Shown: in pieces, positions 44,065-52,959 of the stretch
How positions within the stretch are numbered: position 1 is the stretch's first letter
How the letters are laid out: every line of letters begins with the position of its first letter
Assembly: GCA_016707485.1 (NCBI GenBank)
Contig: JADJHN010000002.1
Location: 62,001 to 126,000 of the forward strand
Reading direction: 5' to 3'
Origin: Lysobacterales bacterium
GTDB taxonomy: Bacteria > Pseudomonadota > Gammaproteobacteria > Xanthomonadales > Rhodanobacteraceae
DNA length: 64,000 nt
Program-made: the position numbers and the translations under genes
The notes under the pieces: generated by a model
What the model saw: only the letters and a program-made list of their open reading frames with translations
The model's database searches: none
Told to the model about the DNA's origin: nothing

Positions 44065-47000
44065 ATGCCGGCGTTTGACAAGAAAATCCGCTGGCGCGGC
44101 ACGAAACCGGCGAAACATCCACGCCTGCAGCTACCCCGGCTGATCCTCGCCGCGATCCTGCTGCTGGCTGGAAGCGTGCTTGCGGTCGAGCCGCCAACGC
44201 CGCCCGCCTTGCGCGACTACGCCGTCGACCGCTGGACCTCCGTGCAGGGCCTGCCGCACAACTCGATCCGTGGCCTCGCGCAGACTCCGGAAGGTCACCT
44301 GTGGTTTGGCACCTGGGAAGGGCTGGTCAGTTACAACGGCCTCGAGTTTGCCGTGCTCGATCGCGCCAGCAAGCCCGGCCTGCTCGACAACGGCATTGGC
44401 GCGGTCTATCTGGATGCTCAGGGCGCGTTGTGGATCAGCGATTCGCGCGGCAATGTCGGGCGTCGCGAAGCCGATGGCCAATTGCGATTCTGGCCACGTC
44501 CGGCGGATCTGCCGAAGATCCTGATCCAGGCAATGACCATGGATCGCAGCGGCCGCTTGTGGTTGCTCTACGAAAGCCGGGGTCTCGCCAGCCTCGATGC
44601 CGACGGCGTGTTCCACTACGACCCTCCGCCTGCTGATTCACCGTTGCGACAGGCCAATGCACGCATGGCGCTCGACCAGCAGAATCGCCTGTGGATCGGC
44701 AGCTTCGGCGGCCTGCTCTACCGGGACATCGATGGCGACGGCGTGACGCGACGCGTCGGCGCGGATTTCGGACTGCCTGCGGACGGCCTCGCCTGGCCTT
44801 ACCTGGCCCGCGACGGGCGACTCTGGATTGCCGCCGAGGACAGCCTCTACCTCATGCAGGATGGCCGACCGGTGTTCAGGTACCGGGTGCCGGACAAGGG
44901 TCGCTTGACCGCGGTACTCGAGGATCGCAACGGACAATTCTGGCTCGGCACGGAAAACCTCGGCTTGTTCCGCATCACCGAGCGCTATGGGGTGGAACGC
45001 ATGGCCGACAATCTCGATCTGCCGGGCGGCCGCATCACCGAGCTTTTCGAGGACGCCGAAGGCAGCATCTGGGTCGGCGCCAACGGCGGCCTGTTCCGCC
45101 TTCGGCAAACGCTGTTCAGCAATTTCACCGTCAGCAATGGCTTGAGCGGCAACTACATCCGTGCGGTCATGGAAGATCAGCGCGGACGCCTGTGGATCGC
45201 TTCGGCCGGCGGCCTCGATCGCATGGATGCGGACGGCAGCCTGCATGCGGTCCATCTGCCGACAGCGAGTGGCAATCCGCCCTCGGCCTTGAGTCTCGCC
45301 GAAGACCATCGCGGCAATCTCTGGATCGGCACCTACGTCGACGGCCTCTACCGCATCGGCAGCAACGGTGCCATTCGCCGTTATGGCGTCGAAGACGGAC
45401 TGCCGCCCGGCAACTTGCGCGGCATTGCCGTGGATACCGATGACGTCGTCTGGCTGGCAACGCAGCGCGGCGTGGCCAGGCTGGGCGGCAATCGCGCGCG
45501 CATGCTCGAGGGCGAAAACGCGCCCACCGGCCTGACCACGGCGCTGGACAGCCAGCCCGGAGAACTCTGGATCGGCACGATCGAAGGTGCCCGCGTCCTG
45601 CGTGGCACGCGCATCGAGCGCATCGACATCGATGCCCTTGGCGGCGGACGCTCGGTCTTCGGCTTCAGTCGGCTCGGCAGCGACATGTGGATCGTTTCCG
45701 ATCGCGGCCTGTATCGCTATCGCGCCGACCAGCTGGCGCGCGTCGGACTCGAACAGGGCCTGCCTGTCGACGCAACCTTCGAGATGGTTCCGGATCAGGC
45801 CGGAAACGTCTGGATCACGAGCAATCGCGGCGTCATGCGCACCACCCATGCGGCCCTCGATGCCGTTGCCGACGGGCGCGCGGCGCGCATCGAAGTCGAG
45901 CGCTACAACGAAATGGATGGAATGATCAGCGCGCAGGCCAACGGCAGTTCCGGCCCCGCCGCCTGGCTGCGCCGCGACGGCACGCTGTGGGTGGCCACGG
46001 CCAGCGGCTTGAGCACGCTTGATCCGGCCCGCATCGCCCTGCTCAGCCAGCGCATGCCACCTCCGACTGTCATCGAAAGCCTGCGCGTCGACGGCCAGCC
46101 GCTGCCACTCGGCGCGGCCAGCAGGAAGGTCTCGCTGCCGGGCGGCAAACGCCTGACCGTGGGCTTTGTCGGTCTCAGCTTCGTGCTGCCCGAACGCATC
46201 AACTACCGCACACGACTGGACGGACTCGACCAGGGCTGGGTCGAACGCGGCCATCAGCGAAATGTCGAATATGTCGGCCTGCCGCCGGGCGACTACGCCT
46301 TGCACGTCAGCGCGGCGCATCCGGGCGGCCCCTGGGGCAGCAGCGAGGCACTCTGGGAATTCCATGTCAAACCCTTCTGGTGGCAGCGCCTGGACGTACG
46401 CCTCGGCGCCGCCCTGCTCGCCCTGTCATTCCTGCTTGGCATGTATCGGGTCCTGGTCCGCCGCTACCGCAGCAGCAATCTTCGCCTCAGCCAACTGGTC
46501 GATGAGCGCACCGAGGATCTCAAGCGCCAGACCGAACGCCTGCTGCGTGCCGACGAGGAAAAATCCACCCTCCTCGAACAATTGCGCGAGCAATCCGAAG
46601 CTTTCGAGAAACAGGCGCGCGAAGACGTGCTGACCGGCCTGCCCAACCGGCGCGCCTTCGATCACGCCCTCGACCGGGCCATCGATTGGGCACGCCATGG
46701 CAACCGACCGCTCACCCTGGCCATGCTCGACATCGATCATTTCAAGGAGGTCAACGACCGCCACTCGCACGGCATCGGCGATGCCGTGCTGCGCGAAGTC
46801 GGTCGCCTGCTCAGTGGCGCCAGCCGCGTTTCCGATGTCCCCGCCCGCGTCGGTGGCGAGGAATTTGCCTTGCTCTTCCACGACACCACGCTGGAGCAGG
46901 CGCAGATGACCTGCGAACGCCTGCGCCAGCGTTTCCACGATCAGCGCAACTGGGCTGGCGTGGCCGGCTTGCAGATCAGCTTCAGCGCCGGAATCGTGCA

Positions 47001-47103
47001 ATGGAAGGGCGATCCGGAAACCGAATTGGCCATGCGCAAGCGTGCCGATGACGCGCTCTACCAGGCCAAGCAGAGCGGGCGCGATCGCATCTGCCTCGGC
47101 TGA
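44065..47103 (+). CDS. Ligand-sensing two-component-propeller protein with a GGDEF domain
   Basis: 1012 residues. A signal anchor (LPRLILAAILLLAGSVLA) is followed by a large periplasmic region of propeller repeats. Many blades carry LWIGT/LWIAS-type motifs, for example HLWFGTWEGLVSYNG and GSIWVGANGGLFRL. A Y_Y_Y domain follows (LPERINYRTRLDGLDQGWVE), then TM2 (LGAALLALSFLLGMYRVLV), a coiled coil, and a GGDEF domain with DVLTGLPNRRAF and active site GGEEF. The inhibitory RxxD (RVSD) is present. Predicted diguanylate cyclase that senses a periplasmic signal. Start chosen at ATG 44065, after GGAAAAAGG. Confidence 0.9.
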   Translation: MPAFDKKIRWRGTKPAKHPRLQLPRLILAAILLLAGSVLAVEPPTPPALRDYAVDRWTSVQGLPHNSIRGLAQTPEGHLWFGTWEGLVSYNGLEFAVLDRASKPGLLDNGIGAVYLDAQGALWISDSRGNVGRREADGQLRFWPRPADLPKILIQAMTMDRSGRLWLLYESRGLASLDADGVFHYDPPPADSPLRQANARMALDQQNRLWIGSFGGLLYRDIDGDGVTRRVGADFGLPADGLAWPYLARDGRLWIAAEDSLYLMQDGRPVFRYRVPDKGRLTAVLEDRNGQFWLGTENLGLFRITERYGVERMADNLDLPGGRITELFEDAEGSIWVGANGGLFRLRQTLFSNFTVSNGLSGNYIRAVMEDQRGRLWIASAGGLDRMDADGSLHAVHLPTASGNPPSALSLAEDHRGNLWIGTYVDGLYRIGSNGAIRRYGVEDGLPPGNLRGIAVDTDDVVWLATQRGVARLGGNRARMLEGENAPTGLTTALDSQPGELWIGTIEGARVLRGTRIERIDIDALGGGRSVFGFSRLGSDMWIVSDRGLYRYRADQLARVGLEQGLPVDATFEMVPDQAGNVWITSNRGVMRTTHAALDAVADGRAARIEVERYNEMDGMISAQANGSSGPAAWLRRDGTLWVATASGLSTLDPARIALLSQRMPPPTVIESLRVDGQPLPLGAASRKVSLPGGKRLTVGFVGLSFVLPERINYRTRLDGLDQGWVERGHQRNVEYVGLPPGDYALHVSAAHPGGPWGSSEALWEFHVKPFWWQRLDVRLGAALLALSFLLGMYRVLVRRYRSSNLRLSQLVDERTEDLKRQTERLLRADEEKSTLLEQLREQSEAFEKQAREDVLTGLPNRRAFDHALDRAIDWARHGNRPLTLAMLDIDHFKEVNDRHSHGIGDAVLREVGRLLSGASRVSDVPARVGGEEFALLFHDTTLEQAQMTCERLRQRFHDQRNWAGVAGLQISFSAGIVQWKGDPETELAMRKRADDALYQAKQSGRDRICLG

Positions 47104-47192
47104 TCGGCGTCGAAGCGGATCGGGCAAGACCTTGCATATCCGTGCGTCGGAGTGCGTAATCGCGCGTCGAATCGCCGCCCGCCTTCATTGCC

Positions 47193-48695
47193 ATGAGTTC
47201 ACTTACGTCTTCGTCGTTGCTGCCGCCGGTCTGGGATGGGCGCTGCCTGACCCTGCATGCGCTGCCTGCGGCGACGCTCGGTGTCGTGATCGACGGCTCG
47301 CGCTTCATAGATCTGGTTGCCGGCGAGGACGGATCGGCCAAGCTCGAACTGGCGTTCTCGCCGTCGGGCAACGCGTGTCTTGCGCTCGGAATCGCGACGG
47401 GGGATGCCGGGCATGCCGCATTCGGCATCGAACTCGGCCGACCCGGCCTGCATGCGGTCGTGGCAAGCCCTCAGCCACTGCGCAGCCTCGGCACCGGCGA
47501 ACGACTCGTGCCGCCCGATGCCATGCCGATGCAGCGTGAAGTTGCCATCGTCGTGCCCGTCTACAACGCACCAGACGATGTCGAGCGCTGCCTCGATTCG
47601 GTACTCGCGCACACCACGGGGCCGAGTCGATTGATCGTGATCGACGACGCGAGCACGGATGCGCGGATCGCCCCCCTGCTGGATCGCTATCGCGGCATTG
47701 CCGGTGTCGACATTCTTGCCAATGCGCAAAACCTCGGCTTCACCGCCACGGTCAATCGCGGCATCGCCCTTGCCGGGGAGGCGGATGTCGTCCTGCTCAA
47801 CGCCGATGCGGAGGTCGCCGCATCCTGGCTGACCGGATTGCGCCGTGCCCTGCATGCGGCCGACGACATTGCCACGGTGACGGCGGTCTCCGACAACGCC
47901 GGGGCATTTTCCGTACCCGAACTGGAACGGGAAAATCCCTTGCCTGCCGCCTGGACATTTGCCGAAACCGCGCTTGCCCTGTGGCAGGACGCCGGACTCG
48001 CCTATCCGCAACTGCCCACCGGCAACGGCTTTTGCATGCTGATCCGTCGTGAGGTGATCGCCGCGATCGGTGCCTTCGATGTCGCCGCGTTTCCGCAAGG
48101 CTACGGCGAGGAAAATGATTTCTGCCAGCGCGCCTGCGCGGCCGGTTATCGGCACCTGATCGCCGGCAATGTCCTCGTCCGCCATGCACGCAGCCGCAGC
48201 TTCGGCCATGAGCGGCGTGAAGCGCTGGGGCGCACCGGCATGCAAGTGCTGCGCGAGCGCTGGCCGCGTTATGAGGCGGATGTCGGCGCCCAACTGTTTT
48301 CATTCGAACGCCGCGTGCTCGATTGGCGCGTGCGCCGTATCCATGCCGAAGCGGCGAGCCGGCATCCGCGCCCGCGTGCGCTGTGCCTTGCGGTGGCTGA
48401 CGGGATCCTTGCGCCAAGCGGGTACGATACGCTGATGCTGACACCATCCATTCGCGGGTTCGCCCTTGGTCGCCGTGGCGACCCGCCGCTTGAAACCAGC
48501 GAACAGCTCGACGCGCGCACCGCTTCGACGTGGTTGCAACGCCATGCGATCGACCGCGTCGTACTCGCGCAGATGCCCAACGATCCGGTCAGCAGCTTGC
48601 TCGCCCGCGAGGCGATTCGGCTCGGGGTTGCGCTGCAATGCGGCGGGCACATCGATGCCGATGCATCGCCCGGCTTTTGCGGGATTCCGGCATGA
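47193..48695 (+). CDS. GT2-family glycosyltransferase with an extra N-terminal domain
   Basis: A 500-residue protein. Residues 1-110 are a beta-rich domain I do not recognise. The GT2 catalytic domain runs from about 115 to 380: VAIVVPVYNAPDDVERCLDSVL, VIDDASTD, LLNADAEV and YGEENDFCQRACAAGYRH. A C-terminal 110 residues follow without a named fold. Its stop overlaps the next gene's ATG. It belongs to a three-gene polysaccharide unit. Confidence 0.85.
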   Translation: MSSLTSSSLLPPVWDGRCLTLHALPAATLGVVIDGSRFIDLVAGEDGSAKLELAFSPSGNACLALGIATGDAGHAAFGIELGRPGLHAVVASPQPLRSLGTGERLVPPDAMPMQREVAIVVPVYNAPDDVERCLDSVLAHTTGPSRLIVIDDASTDARIAPLLDRYRGIAGVDILANAQNLGFTATVNRGIALAGEADVVLLNADAEVAASWLTGLRRALHAADDIATVTAVSDNAGAFSVPELERENPLPAAWTFAETALALWQDAGLAYPQLPTGNGFCMLIRREVIAAIGAFDVAAFPQGYGEENDFCQRACAAGYRHLIAGNVLVRHARSRSFGHERREALGRTGMQVLRERWPRYEADVGAQLFSFERRVLDWRVRRIHAEAASRHPRPRALCLAVADGILAPSGYDTLMLTPSIRGFALGRRGDPPLETSEQLDARTASTWLQRHAIDRVVLAQMPNDPVSSLLAREAIRLGVALQCGGHIDADASPGFCGIPA

Positions 48696-49738
48696 GCCGA
48701 CGTTATACCCGTGCATTGATCACCGGCATCAACGGTCAGGACGGTGCCTGGCTTGCGGCACATCTGCTTGGCGAGGGCATCGAAGTCTTCGGCACGCATC
48801 GCCCGACCAGTCCGGCGGGAAACTGGCGCCTGCAGGAACTCGGCTTTGCCCAGCATCCAAACCTGCACCTGCATGCGCTCGATGCCGGCAATCTCGTCGC
48901 CTGCCGCAGTCTGCTCGGTGATGTCGAGCCGCAGGCGATCTTCCATCTGGCCGGACAATCACGCGTTGCCGATTCGTTTCGCGATCCCCTGGGCAGCGTG
49001 CAGGCCAACGGCATCGCCACCCTGAACCTGCTCGAAGCCATGCGCCGGCAGACACCCGATGCACATTTCGTACTTGCATCGAGCGCAGAGATTTTCGGCA
49101 GTCCGGAGGTGGCGCCACAGGATGAGGAAACGCCGTTGCGCGCAGCATCGCCGTACGGTCTTTCCAAGTTGCTGGCGCATTCGGCAATGGGCAGTTGGCG
49201 GGCCAGTTTTGGCCTGGCGGCAAGCAGCGCGATCCTCTTCAACCACGAATCGGAATTGCGCGACGAGGCATTTGTCACGCGCAAGATCAGTCTCGGCGTT
49301 GCCCGCATCCTGCTCGGGAAGCAGCAGGAACTCGCCCTCGGCAATCTCGACGCGCGCCGCGATTTCGGCTATGCCCCCGAGTACATGGCGGCGCTGGCGA
49401 ACATGGCGGATCGCGAGTCCGGCGACGATTACGTGCTGGCGACCGGCCACGCTGCCAGCGTGCGTGAATTCGCCAGTGCCGCGTTTGCAGCGGTCGACAT
49501 GCCGATCGAATGGCAAGGCCGCGCCGCCGCCGAAATCGGCCGCGAGGTGAAAAGCGGCAAGGTGCGCGTGCGCATCGATGCGCAACTGTTGCGTCCGATC
49601 GATGCGCCCTTGCTGGTCGGCAATGCCGGCAAGGCGCGCAAGCAGCTCGGCTTCGATCCAGGGATCGGCCTGCACGAACTCACCCGGCGCATGGTCGAGG
49701 CGGATCTGCAGCGCGAACGCAACGGTCGCCCGGGCTGA
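48692..49738 (+). CDS. GDP-mannose 4,6-dehydratase-like NAD(P) sugar-nucleotide enzyme
   Basis: A 348-residue short-chain dehydrogenase/extended enzyme. The nucleotide-binding motif is TGINGQDGAWLAAHLL. The active site has SSAEIFG and YGLSK (YxxxK). It also has FNHESELRDEAFVTRKISLG, close to the Gmd signature FNHESPRRGE. It may make GDP-4-keto-6-deoxymannose for deoxyhexoses in the glycan; the changed FNHES region makes exact specificity uncertain. Coupled to the genes on both sides by overlapping stop/start codons. Confidence 0.8.
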   Translation: MSRRYTRALITGINGQDGAWLAAHLLGEGIEVFGTHRPTSPAGNWRLQELGFAQHPNLHLHALDAGNLVACRSLLGDVEPQAIFHLAGQSRVADSFRDPLGSVQANGIATLNLLEAMRRQTPDAHFVLASSAEIFGSPEVAPQDEETPLRAASPYGLSKLLAHSAMGSWRASFGLAASSAILFNHESELRDEAFVTRKISLGVARILLGKQQELALGNLDARRDFGYAPEYMAALANMADRESGDDYVLATGHAASVREFASAAFAAVDMPIEWQGRAAAEIGREVKSGKVRVRIDAQLLRPIDAPLLVGNAGKARKQLGFDPGIGLHELTRRMVEADLQRERNGRPG

Positions 49739-50874
49739 TGCGCGTCATCTTCAATGTCGATGCGATCAGTGCACCACTGACCGGCATCGGTCGCTACGCA
49801 CTGGAACTCGCGCAAGGCCTCGCCACGCATCCGGATATCGAGCAACTGCGCCTGTATTCGGCAATCCGCTGGGTCGAGGATCCGGCCGATGCGCTGTCCT
49901 CGAACCGCATGTTCGCCAGCCTGCGCAACAACCTGCCGTTCAAGACGCGCGCGCTGGAAATGTATTCCGGCTTGCGCAACGTGCTCTTTCGCGCGCATAC
50001 GCGAAAGCTCCAGGGTTATTTGTTGCACACGCCGAACTACATCCTGATGCCGTTCGACGGGCCTTGCGTGACCACCGTGCACGATCTGTCCGCGTTCAAT
50101 TTTCCGGAAACCCATCCGCCCGAGCGCGTGCGCTTCCTCGAACGTCACCTGCCGCGCACGCTTGCGCGCGCCGACCGCGTACTCGCCGATTCGCAGTTCA
50201 TCGCCGATGAGATCCACGCCAAACTCGGCGTTGCCCGCGACAAGCTGCGCGTGGTCGCGCTCGGTGTCGATCCGGTTTATCACCCACGCCGAGCGGAGTC
50301 CCTGGCCGATGCAATGTCCCGCCATGGCCTCGTCGCCGGCGGCTATCTGCTGGTCGTTGCCACCCAGGAGCCGCGCAAGAACCTGATCCGCCTGGCCAAT
50401 GCCTACGCCGCCCTGCCGGCGCGCCTGCGCGATCGTTATCCGCTGGTCATCGTCGGCGCACGTGGATGGCTCAATAGCGAACTCGAACGCGTGCTGGCTC
50501 CGCTGGAAGCGTGTGGCTCAAGTCGCCGTCTCGGCTATGTCAGCGAAGCCGATCTGCCCTTGATCTATGCCGGCGCGCGAGGCTTTGCCTTTCCCTCGTT
50601 GTACGAGGGATTCGGTTTGCCGGTGCTGGAAGCCATGGCCAGCGGCATTCCGGTGCTGACCTCGAACGTCTCGTCATTGCCCGAGGTTTGCGCCGGCATT
50701 GCCCAGTGCGTTGATCCGCTCGATGAGGATGCCGTGCGCGCAGGACTCGAGCATCTCCTCGACGATGACAGCTGGCGCTTGCGCAGCGCGGCGGATGGGC
50801 TTGCCCACGCCGCCAGCTTTCCCTGGTCGCGCTGCGTGGACGAAACCGTCGCGGTCTATCGCGAAATCGCTTGA
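49738..50874 (+). CDS. GT4-family glycosyltransferase (mannosyltransferase-like)
   Basis: A 378-residue GT-B enzyme: VIFNVDAISAPLTGIGRYALELA at the start, TVHDLSAFNFPE, LLVVATQEPRKNLIRLANAY, and the donor site FPSLYEGFGLPVLEAMASGIPV. The start overlaps the dehydratase stop (TGATG). Pattern resembles WbaZ/MtfB-type mannosyl- or rhamnosyltransferases. Last gene of the plus-strand set; convergent with a YegP-like gene. Confidence 0.9.
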   Translation: MRVIFNVDAISAPLTGIGRYALELAQGLATHPDIEQLRLYSAIRWVEDPADALSSNRMFASLRNNLPFKTRALEMYSGLRNVLFRAHTRKLQGYLLHTPNYILMPFDGPCVTTVHDLSAFNFPETHPPERVRFLERHLPRTLARADRVLADSQFIADEIHAKLGVARDKLRVVALGVDPVYHPRRAESLADAMSRHGLVAGGYLLVVATQEPRKNLIRLANAYAALPARLRDRYPLVIVGARGWLNSELERVLAPLEACGSSRRLGYVSEADLPLIYAGARGFAFPSLYEGFGLPVLEAMASGIPVLTSNVSSLPEVCAGIAQCVDPLDEDAVRAGLEHLLDDDSWRLRSAADGLAHAASFPWSRCVDETVAVYREIA

Positions 50875-50937
50875 GCGCCAGCTCGCAGGCGGCCGGTCAG
50901 ATTCAGCCCCCGACCGCCATGCGCAGATGGATTTGGC

Positions 50938-51273
50938 TCAGGCGGTCAGATCCTTGATCGTCGTGCTCGCGCCATTCGTCTTCACGCTGCTGATGCCGGT
51001 CTCGCGAGCCGCTTCCGAGGCATACATCTGGCTGGTTCCGATCACCTGGTGATTGGCTGCCTTCAGGTTGAAATGCAGCTTGTCGCCTTTGGCCGTCTTG
51101 CGCTCGTAGTTGCCGTCGTTCGCACAATTTGCCTGCACCGAGTGGATGCCGCCCTCGGCTCCCGCCCTTGTCTTGTACAACTCACTGGTCAATATCGTTT
51201 CACTGTTCCCCGCTTTCAGGACAAAACGAAACTGCCCGTCGCTGCTCTTGCCGAGTTCGAACCAACCTGCCAT
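50938..51273 (-). CDS. YegP-like protein (DUF1508 repeats)
   Basis: A 111-residue protein made of two DUF1508 units: FELGKSSDGQFRFVLKAGNSETILTSE and LHFNLKAANHQVIGTSQMYAS (in parts), each with the GxFRFxLKAxN pattern. Small soluble protein of unknown role. ATG 51273 is preceded by GGAG on this strand. Confidence 0.88.
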   Translation of the reverse strand: MAGWFELGKSSDGQFRFVLKAGNSETILTSELYKTRAGAEGGIHSVQANCANDGNYERKTAKGDKLHFNLKAANHQVIGTSQMYASEAARETGISSVKTNGASTTIKDLTA

Positions 51274-51664
51274 GGGAGTGCTCCTGCCTGTTGAAGTATG
51301 CACGTCGTCATCGTACTGCCGGGTTGACGACAACACCACGCCAATACTTATCACGCCCTTCAATAGACATAGCCCACGAACGCGGTTCGTGACGATTGTT
51401 CACCGCTGAAGATGGGTGATCGGCATGCCACTACCAGCGGACACAGCGGCGATTGATCCCTCTGCAGTCTGTCTGCACGCGTCAGCGCATTGAACATCAT
51501 CGGCAACGGCCGAAACCGGCTTGCGGACGTCGAGTGCCGCAAGGCACCCGGAATCGACATTCCATATCGACGGCTCTGCTGGCTGACCACAGCAACGGCT
51601 GACCGATATCGGCAAGGAATGCTGGCGGGGTACCATGGACTTCCCGATTTTTTCAGGCCACACC
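51274..51664. other. Divergent intergenic region
   Basis: About 390 bases between the YegP-like gene and a secreted-protein gene. No conserved gene found; open frames here read as atypical, Arg/Cys-rich sequence. No good promoter pair or stable hairpin seen. Confidence 0.5.
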
Positions 51665-52114
51665 ATGCTTCGACCCTCGAGTATCGCTTTTATCCTTCTC
51701 GCCTTGCTGCTCTCCGACTCGGCGGTAGCCGTGTCATCAATCGAGTCGGCGAGCACCTGCCTCACCGACAGCACGAATGGCCGGGATCGCAAGGAACTCG
51801 TCAAGTGGATATTTCTCGCGATGTCCAAGCACCCGGAGATCAGCGGGCTTGCGTCCAGCACGCCCGCCAATGACGAGGAAAGCAATCGGCGGGTCGGCAA
51901 GCTGGTGACTCGCCTTCTCGCCGAAGACTGCGCGTTGGAAGTCAAGGCAATGGTTTCCGAACACGGTCCCGCATCACTTTCCCAGGCATTTGAAGTGCTC
52001 GGTCGCGTTGCCATGCAGGAGTTGATGACGCAGCCCGATGTGAATGCGGCGTTTTCCGGCCTGGATCGCTTTACCGATCAGGCACGGATCAACCGGGCCA
52101 TCGGCGCAAAGTAG
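51665..52114 (+). CDS. Exported hypothetical protein
   Basis: A 149-residue protein with a signal peptide (SSIAFILLALLLSDSAVA) and a helical mature part containing two Cys residues (STCLTDST and AEDCALEVK), possibly forming a disulfide. No family recognised. The ATG at 51665 gives the cleanest signal peptide; an ATG 30 bases upstream is in frame. A strong hairpin follows the stop. Confidence 0.6.
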   Translation: MLRPSSIAFILLALLLSDSAVAVSSIESASTCLTDSTNGRDRKELVKWIFLAMSKHPEISGLASSTPANDEESNRRVGKLVTRLLAEDCALEVKAMVSEHGPASLSQAFEVLGRVAMQELMTQPDVNAAFSGLDRFTDQARINRAIGAK

Positions 52115-52130
52115 GCAAAACGATCGTGCC

Positions 52131-52160
52131 CACGGCCGGGGGATCAATCCCCCGGCCGTG
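52131..52160. terminator. GC-rich terminator-like hairpin
   Basis: Perfect 12-bp stem CACGGCCGGGGG / CCCCCGGCCGTG with loop ATCAAT, 16 bases after the stop of the exported protein and between convergent genes. No T-run, so Rho-independent action is uncertain. Confidence 0.5.
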
Positions 52161-52247
52161 GAGGACCTCGCATGGCTTCTGATTGCGCCTGGACGTGATG
52201 CCATGCTTTCCGTGCATAGGCCTCGCGGTCGCAACCGCGTGGCACGC

Positions 52248-52769
52248 CTACGCCGGCGGCGGATTCGCGCGCAATGCTGCAGAGACCTTTTCGGATGCCT
52301 GCGCCAGGGCTTGCGCCAACTGCGGCGACGCCTTCCACTCGGCATAGCGGGCATCCAGATCCGCGCGTTCCTCGCTGGAGAAGAGTTTGCGCGACATCGA
52401 GAACATGGTCTTTTCCTCTTCCTTGGCGTGATGATCGACGAATTCACCGAGAACCTTGGCACGACCCGCAAACTCCGTGCTGGTCACCTCGGCGGCTTCC
52501 AGATCCGGCAACACGCGCAGTTCCACGGCTCGGTGTTCCTGGATCGCCTCCGCGTGCGCCTGCAATCCATCCCGATCGGCGCGCTTCCTGAACTCGGGAT
52601 AGAAAACCTTTTCTTCCCAGAGCGCATGCGGCAGCAGCGCAGCCTTGATCTTCTGCAGCAGTTCCGGCCGGGTCTTCTCGGCGCGCTCCGTGGTCTTGTT
52701 CAATTCTTCAAAAAGCTTTTTCAGACTGTCGTGTTCGTCTTTCAATGTCTTCAGGATGTCGTTTGCCAT
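52248..52769 (-). CDS. Hemerythrin HHE-domain protein
   Basis: A 173-residue four-helix protein with hemerythrin-type metal ligands: LKDEHDSLKKLFEEL, LLPHALWEEKVFYPEF, IQEHRAVELRVL and VDHHAKEEEKTMF. Binds a di-iron centre and may sense or store oxygen or nitric oxide; role not shown by context. ATG 52769 gives MANDILKTLKDEH, the common start. Confidence 0.88.
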   Translation of the reverse strand: MANDILKTLKDEHDSLKKLFEELNKTTERAEKTRPELLQKIKAALLPHALWEEKVFYPEFRKRADRDGLQAHAEAIQEHRAVELRVLPDLEAAEVTSTEFAGRAKVLGEFVDHHAKEEEKTMFSMSRKLFSSEERADLDARYAEWKASPQLAQALAQASEKVSAALRANPPPA

Positions 52770-52908
52770 GAGTTGAACTCCGGTATTGGTGTGCAAGTGA
52801 ACCGATCTTCACGGGCGACGCATTAACCGACCGCGACTGGATCGGATTGCTGAGGTTTGCGTTTACGGAGCGCTCATGTTCGCGAGGCGGAATCGCCACA
52901 ACGAAGAA

Positions 52909-52930
52909 GCCCGGGCATGCCCGGGCTTCG
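52909..52930 (-). terminator. Hairpin downstream of the subtilase gene
   Basis: AAGCCCGGGC / GCCCGGGCTT inverted repeat with a very short loop, 30 bases after the subtilase stop on that strand. Followed by TTCTTCGTT, a weak T-rich tail. Confidence 0.5.
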
Positions 52931-52959
52931 TGTCGTTGCAGCTTGACCGTTGCCTTTTC

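Noticed and set aside
44638..46365. 575-codon open frame on the minus strand
   Set aside because: Antisense to the propeller-GGDEF gene; low-complexity Ala/Gly/Asp-rich product without signatures.
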